Assembly: GCA_963169135.1 (NCBI GenBank) | Contig: CAUJEQ010000078.1 | Span: forward strand, 1-8,303 | Source: Chloroflexota bacterium | GTDB lineage: Bacteria > Chloroflexota > Dehalococcoidia > Tepidiformales > Tepidiformaceae | DNA: 8,303 nt | Direction: 5' to 3' | Shown: in pieces, positions 6,098-8,303 of the stretch | Layout of the letters: each line of letters starts with the position of its first letter | Position numbering within the stretch: the first letter of the stretch is position 1 | The notes under the pieces: model-generated | The model's input: the letters and a program-made list of their open reading frames with translations, nothing else | Database searches by the model: none | What the model was told of the DNA's origin: nothing | Position numbers and translations under genes: made by a program

Positions 6098-6111
6098 GTA
6101 AGGCGTAAGGC
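6098..6111. repeat. two-unit heptamer direct repeat in the M23/PAAR spacer
   Basis: GTAAGGC occurs twice in perfect tandem. The spacing of seven matches the larger heptamer arrays in this window, and it lies in the divergent intergenic region. Two units alone could be chance. Confidence 0.4.
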
Positions 6112-6149
6112 TCACCCTCCCTGTGCCGGTGCCATCCGCGCGTTTGCGG

Positions 6150-6163
6150 CCGGGCGAGCCCGG
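6150..6163. promoter_or_regulatory. inverted repeat in the divergent spacer, possible operator
   Basis: CCGGGC and GCCCGG flank a two-base centre (GA), giving a 14-base inverted repeat midway between the start codons of the M23 and PAAR-like genes. It could be a repressor site controlling both genes, or a chance product of high GC. I see no clear promoter hexamers that would fix its position relative to RNA polymerase. Confidence 0.25.
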
Positions 6164-6207
6164 GAAGTCTTTACCCCGTTGCTCTTTTCTCCTTCCTCTG
6201 AGGACGC

Positions 6208-6213
6208 TAGGCT
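6208..6213 (+). promoter_or_regulatory. candidate -10 element of the PAAR-like gene
   Basis: TAGGCT fits the T-A-N-N-N-T form of a -10 box and ends seven bases before the ATG at 6221. This is the spacing seen for leaderless genes in several GC-rich bacteria. There is no Shine-Dalgarno match within 12 bases of the ATG and no clear -35 hexamer at normal spacing. Confidence 0.4.
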
Positions 6214-6220
6214 GCGCGCT

Positions 6221-6613
6221 ATGGGATTTCCGGTACTCATGGGCGCCCAGATCATGTGCACGAACGGCCTCGGGCCGGGAAACCTCATGGTCATCCCCAA
6301 AGGCCCCCCGGTGATGATGGAGGGGAAGCTGGTTGCGACCGTGATGGACTTCGCGCCGTTCGCGAACATCCCGCCCTTCCCGATGTGCAACGCGCCGGCG
6401 AACCCGACCGTGATCGCGGCGACGGCGGCTGCCCTGGGTACGCCCACGCCGGCAGCCTGCATCCCCGCGACAGCAGCGCCATGGACGCCCGGCTCGCCTA
6501 CGGTGAAGTGCGGGGCGTTCAATGTGCTCAACAATTCGAGCAGGCTGCAGTGCATGTGGGGCGGGTCGATCTCGGTGGTGAACCCGGGCGCAACCAAGGA
6601 AATGGTGCCCTAA
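6221..6613 (+). CDS. DUF4280 PAAR-like domain protein
   Basis: The 130-residue protein follows the DUF4280 (PAAR-like) pattern from end to end. It has a GAQIMCTNG start (8-16), a V-x-D-x-x-P-x-x-N-I-x-P-F core (VMDFAPFANIPPFPMC, 41-56), N-P-T (61-63), a P-x-A-C-I-P segment (77-82), A-P-W-T-P-G-S-P (86-93) and a final C-x-W-G-G-S-I-S-V (111-119). PAAR and PAAR-like proteins cap the spike of type VI secretion and extracellular contractile injection systems and can carry effectors. This one is the bare domain with no C-terminal toxin, and no sheath, tube or baseplate gene is in the window. Five cysteines (13, 56, 80, 97, 111) could bind metal or stabilise the fold. The ATG at 6221 is chosen because the domain starts immediately and a TAGGCT lies seven bases upstream. 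It is divergent from the M23 gene. Confidence 0.85.
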   Translation: MGFPVLMGAQIMCTNGLGPGNLMVIPKGPPVMMEGKLVATVMDFAPFANIPPFPMCNAPANPTVIAATAAALGTPTPAACIPATAAPWTPGSPTVKCGAFNVLNNSSRLQCMWGGSISVVNPGATKEMVP

Positions 6614-6634
6614 CCCCGCAGCAGCCCTCCGGCC

Positions 6635-6690
6635 CGATTCACGATGCACGATTGGCTGATGCGAAGTTCGAGTTTCGAGGTTCGCAGTTC
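6635..6690. repeat. heptamer-phased repeat block, left half
   Basis: Eight consecutive 7-base units run without a phase break. The first three start CGAT (CGATTCA, CGATGCA, CGATTGG). The last five drift toward GAGGTTC-type units (GAAGTTC, GAGTTTC, GAGGTTC, GCAGTTC). Read on the opposite strand, these later units are GAACTTC and GAACCTC, close to the GCACTTC/GCACCTC units of the right block. The two blocks are therefore in partly inverted orientation and could form an imperfect long hairpin. The block starts 22 bases after the PAAR-like stop codon. Confidence 0.7.
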
Positions 6691-6722
6691 GCCGGGGTGG
6701 GCGGCGGGTGGCCTGGCGCAGC

Positions 6723-6778
6723 ACTTCGCACTTCGCATCTCGCACCTCGCACTTCGCACCTCGCACTTCGCCCTTCCC
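6723..6778. repeat. heptamer tandem repeat block, right half
   Basis: Seven clean units of consensus AC(T/C)TCGC (one ATCTCGC) run from 6723 to 6771, followed by a degenerate CCTTCCC up to 6778. The block reaches the last base of the terminase stop codon on the - strand. The units resemble the reverse complement of those at 6661-6690. A 32-base G-rich spacer (6691-6722) separates the two blocks. Likely roles are a bidirectional transcript end for the convergent PAAR-like and terminase genes, or a neutral tandem-repeat family like the heptameric STRR elements described in cyanobacteria. Unit identity is too high for coding drift. Confidence 0.85.
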
Positions 6779-8121
6779 TAGTTCCTGGTGCGTCCGCGGG
6801 CGAGGCGCGGCAGGCCGGCGATCTCGGCGGCGCGGACGCAGAGGGCCAGGCTGGCGACGTAATCATCGTGGCGGCCGGGTGGCGCGCTCCACGCGACCTG
6901 CCCACCGGGGCGGAGCTGGCGGCGGCAAGCGTGGAGCTCGTCCCAGGCGCGGCGCCAGTCTGGCGAACCGTCGGCGGCCGGGAGTGCGAGCCGGCCCGAA
7001 CCTGCCGCTCCGATCAGCGCCCACCCGAGTTCGGACTTCGAGGCGGCGGTGAAGACGAGCCCAACGACGGTCCGTCCGAGGATCTGCTGGAGCTGGGCGA
7101 CCAGCGGCGCGCCGAGGCCCGTCTCATCGGCGACGAGGCGTTCGAGGCCCCAGGCACTGACGGTCGCCGCTATCTCCGCCGCAATGGTCTGGAACGGGGC
7201 GCTCCGCCATGACCGCCAGGCGACGACCTCGCAGCGGTTGCTCTCGATGCGGGCAATGGTGAGGACGGTCGCGTCGGCGTCGGCCCCGGCGCCGCCGAAG
7301 TCGAGCCCGCCCACGTAACGCTCGCCGGGTCGTGGGCCCCACAGGGCGTCGTGGCTGCCGCGGAGGGCCGCGAGTTGCCCGTCGTCGAACAGGCTGGCGG
7401 CTTCGCGGGAGGCGACAAGCTCGTACTGGCTGAGGAAGAGCGGGTTGCTGGCGCCGAGGCGGGCGCGCTCGCCGTCGACGTAGCGTCCGTAGAGGTCGGA
7501 TATGCCGGCGACCTCCTGCCAGCTGACCTGGTGGTGCCAGGGATCGAAGTCCGAGTAGGGCTCTCCCGGCTGGTTGTCGTCGCGGGCGCGGTTGGCCTCG
7601 ACGGCCCGTTCAAGGAGGGTCGAGCCATCCCACGGGGTGCCGAAGAGCACCGTGGGCGCACCGGTCGAGGCGGCCATGGGACGGAACTGGCGGTCGAACC
7701 AGTCCGGGTCGATGTCCTGGGCTTCGTCGGCGATGAGGGCGAAGGAGGCGGTGTGGCCGGCGACGTGGGCTTCGGGAGAAGCGCTGAGGAAGGTGGTGGT
7801 GACGCCGCCGCTCCGGATGACGTTGTCCTCGGCGGCGAGGGGGATGCTCCAGCGGCGGGCGAAGCGGATGAGACCGGTGCGGGTGCGTTCCAGGCTGATG
7901 CGGCCCTGGGGATAGAGGGTAGGGGCGCAGACGATGATGGTGCCCTCGCGCTTGGCGTAGTGCTGCATGAGGCAGGCCACCAGGGCCGCGGAGACTTCGT
8001 TCTTGCCAGACTGGCGGGGGAACATCACGGTGAACTGGACACCTGGGCTCGCCGGGAGCTGCCCGTAGAGCGAACGGAGCACGCGGGCCTGGTAGGAGCG
8101 GAGGGCAGAGAGGATACGCAT
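6778..8121 (-). CDS. phage-type terminase large subunit
   Basis: From the ATG at 8121 the protein has 447 residues and both domains of a DNA-packaging terminase. The ATPase half has Walker A PRQSGKNE (35-42), Walker B FALIADEAQD (127-136, acidic D132-E133) and the coupling motif LFGTPWDG (159-166). The RNase H-like nuclease half has GGLDFGG (271-277, D274), LVADETG (329-335, D332) and GRHDDYVAS (417-424 region, D419 and D420), the three acidic clusters that bind metal. It pumps DNA into a procapsid and cuts it, normally with a small subunit and portal. The frame continues upstream to a TTG at 8157 (12 more residues), but neither start has a good ribosome binding site; the ATG fits the usual short N-terminus. 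No portal, capsid or small-terminase gene is visible in the window, so this is either the edge of a prophage or an isolated gene. All catalytic residues are intact. Confidence 0.9.
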   Translation of the reverse strand: MRILSALRSYQARVLRSLYGQLPASPGVQFTVMFPRQSGKNEVSAALVACLMQHYAKREGTIIVCAPTLYPQGRISLERTRTGLIRFARRWSIPLAAEDNVIRSGGVTTTFLSASPEAHVAGHTASFALIADEAQDIDPDWFDRQFRPMAASTGAPTVLFGTPWDGSTLLERAVEANRARDDNQPGEPYSDFDPWHHQVSWQEVAGISDLYGRYVDGERARLGASNPLFLSQYELVASREAASLFDDGQLAALRGSHDALWGPRPGERYVGGLDFGGAGADADATVLTIARIESNRCEVVAWRSWRSAPFQTIAAEIAATVSAWGLERLVADETGLGAPLVAQLQQILGRTVVGLVFTAASKSELGWALIGAAGSGRLALPAADGSPDWRRAWDELHACRRQLRPGGQVAWSAPPGRHDDYVASLALCVRAAEIAGLPRLARGRTRN

Positions 8122-8212
8122 CGGGGATATCGTGCGAGTGAATGGTTGCCGCTCCAAGTGGCGGTCGGCACTCTCCGGGGTGGGATGAGGGACGGGGCCC
8201 CAATCCGGGACG

Positions 8213-8226
8213 CGTCAGTACTGACG
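8213..8226. promoter_or_regulatory. perfect 14-bp palindrome upstream of the terminase gene
   Basis: CGTCAGTACTGACG is its own reverse complement over all 14 bases, centred between 8219 and 8220, about 92 bases before the terminase ATG. Perfect twofold symmetry without a loop is typical of a site for a dimeric DNA-binding protein such as a repressor. As RNA it could only form a strained hairpin. The - strand TGA that closes the terminase frame upstream lies inside it. Confidence 0.45.
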
Positions 8227-8242
8227 TGCTTCAGCATTGCCA

Positions 8243-8303
8243 TCACCACCAGCGCAGTTGTCCCCGGTTGGCCGGTGGGACGCGCTCGCGCATCACCGGC
8301 ATT
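8243..8303 (-). CDS. possible C-terminal end of an upstream gene (partial)
   Basis: On the - strand one frame is open from the window edge to a TGA at 8245-8243 and would encode about 19 residues ending in PANRGQLRWW. If real it would be the tail of the gene before the terminase, leaving about 120 bases that contain the palindrome at 8213-8226. A second - strand frame is also open across this end, so the choice is uncertain. I see no recognisable motif. Confidence 0.15.
   Translation of the reverse strand, partial: MPVMRERVPPANRGQLRWW

Noticed and set aside
6112..6597. 161-residue open frame on the - strand opposite the PAAR-like gene
   Set aside because: The + strand frame gives a full DUF4280 pattern; the opposite frame has no family features and is a mirror of that gene's codon bias.
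6639..6766. Heptapeptide-like coding repeats read from the heptamer region on the - strand
   Set aside because: Repeated AKCEV-like peptides arise simply because three heptamers make 21 bases; the frame has no support outside the repeat.
6635..6778. CRISPR-like array
   Set aside because: The repeat unit is seven bases with no unique spacers and the two blocks face each other, so it is a tandem-repeat region, not a CRISPR.
8025..8249. 74-residue open frame on the - strand overlapping the terminase start
   Set aside because: It is out of frame with the terminase, Ser/Pro/Arg-rich and has no ribosome binding site. The frame is open to the window edge, so a longer gene cannot be fully excluded.

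Overview
The window is GC-rich bacterial DNA, densely packed with genes whose codons mostly end in C or G. I see no rRNA, tRNA, CRISPR array or insertion sequence. A lipoprotein-like M23 peptidase with a Pro/Thr-rich linker, a DUF2269 membrane protein, a stand-alone cytidylate-kinase-like protein and the near absence of Shine-Dalgarno sites would fit a Chloroflexota-type genome. That placement is inference; a high-GC actinobacterial lineage is not excluded.

Layout. Positions 1-114 hold the 3' end of a + strand gene, possibly an OB-fold domain. A cytidylate-kinase-like gene (148-807) follows with a clear ribosome binding site. A strong 14-bp-stem hairpin (831-864) then separates it from a DUF2269 four-helix membrane protein (909-1376). 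Next is a tightly coupled pair: an SGNH/GDSL-hydrolase-like protein (1468-2226) and a GT4-type glycosyltransferase (2226-3257) whose GTG start overlaps the preceding stop. Their codon use looks more mixed than that of their neighbours, and they may be a small surface-polysaccharide module.

From 3299 to 6072 the genes lie on the - strand. Read in the direction of transcription, they are an M23 endopeptidase with a lipoprotein-like leader, a HELTH zinc-metallopeptidase-like protein, a small unknown protein and a class I SAM methyltransferase. The last two overlap as ATGA. Diverging from the M23 gene on the + strand is a 130-residue DUF4280 PAAR-like protein (6221-6613), a family linked to the spike tips of contractile injection systems. 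The right end is a complete large-terminase gene on the - strand (6778-8121), preceded by a perfect 14-bp palindrome. This suggests the edge of a prophage or another phage-derived element beyond the window.

Two patterns are not explained by the genes. First, 7-bp-phased degenerate repeats occupy both convergent gene junctions (3271-3305; 6635-6690 with 6723-6778), and a two-unit version lies in the divergent M23/PAAR spacer. The largest case is two 56-bp heptamer blocks in partly inverted orientation between the PAAR-like and terminase genes. Second, several genes without a Shine-Dalgarno site have a -10-like hexamer ending only 6-9 bases before the start codon. Two of them share the identical CATACT-N9-ATG arrangement, as expected for leaderless transcripts.
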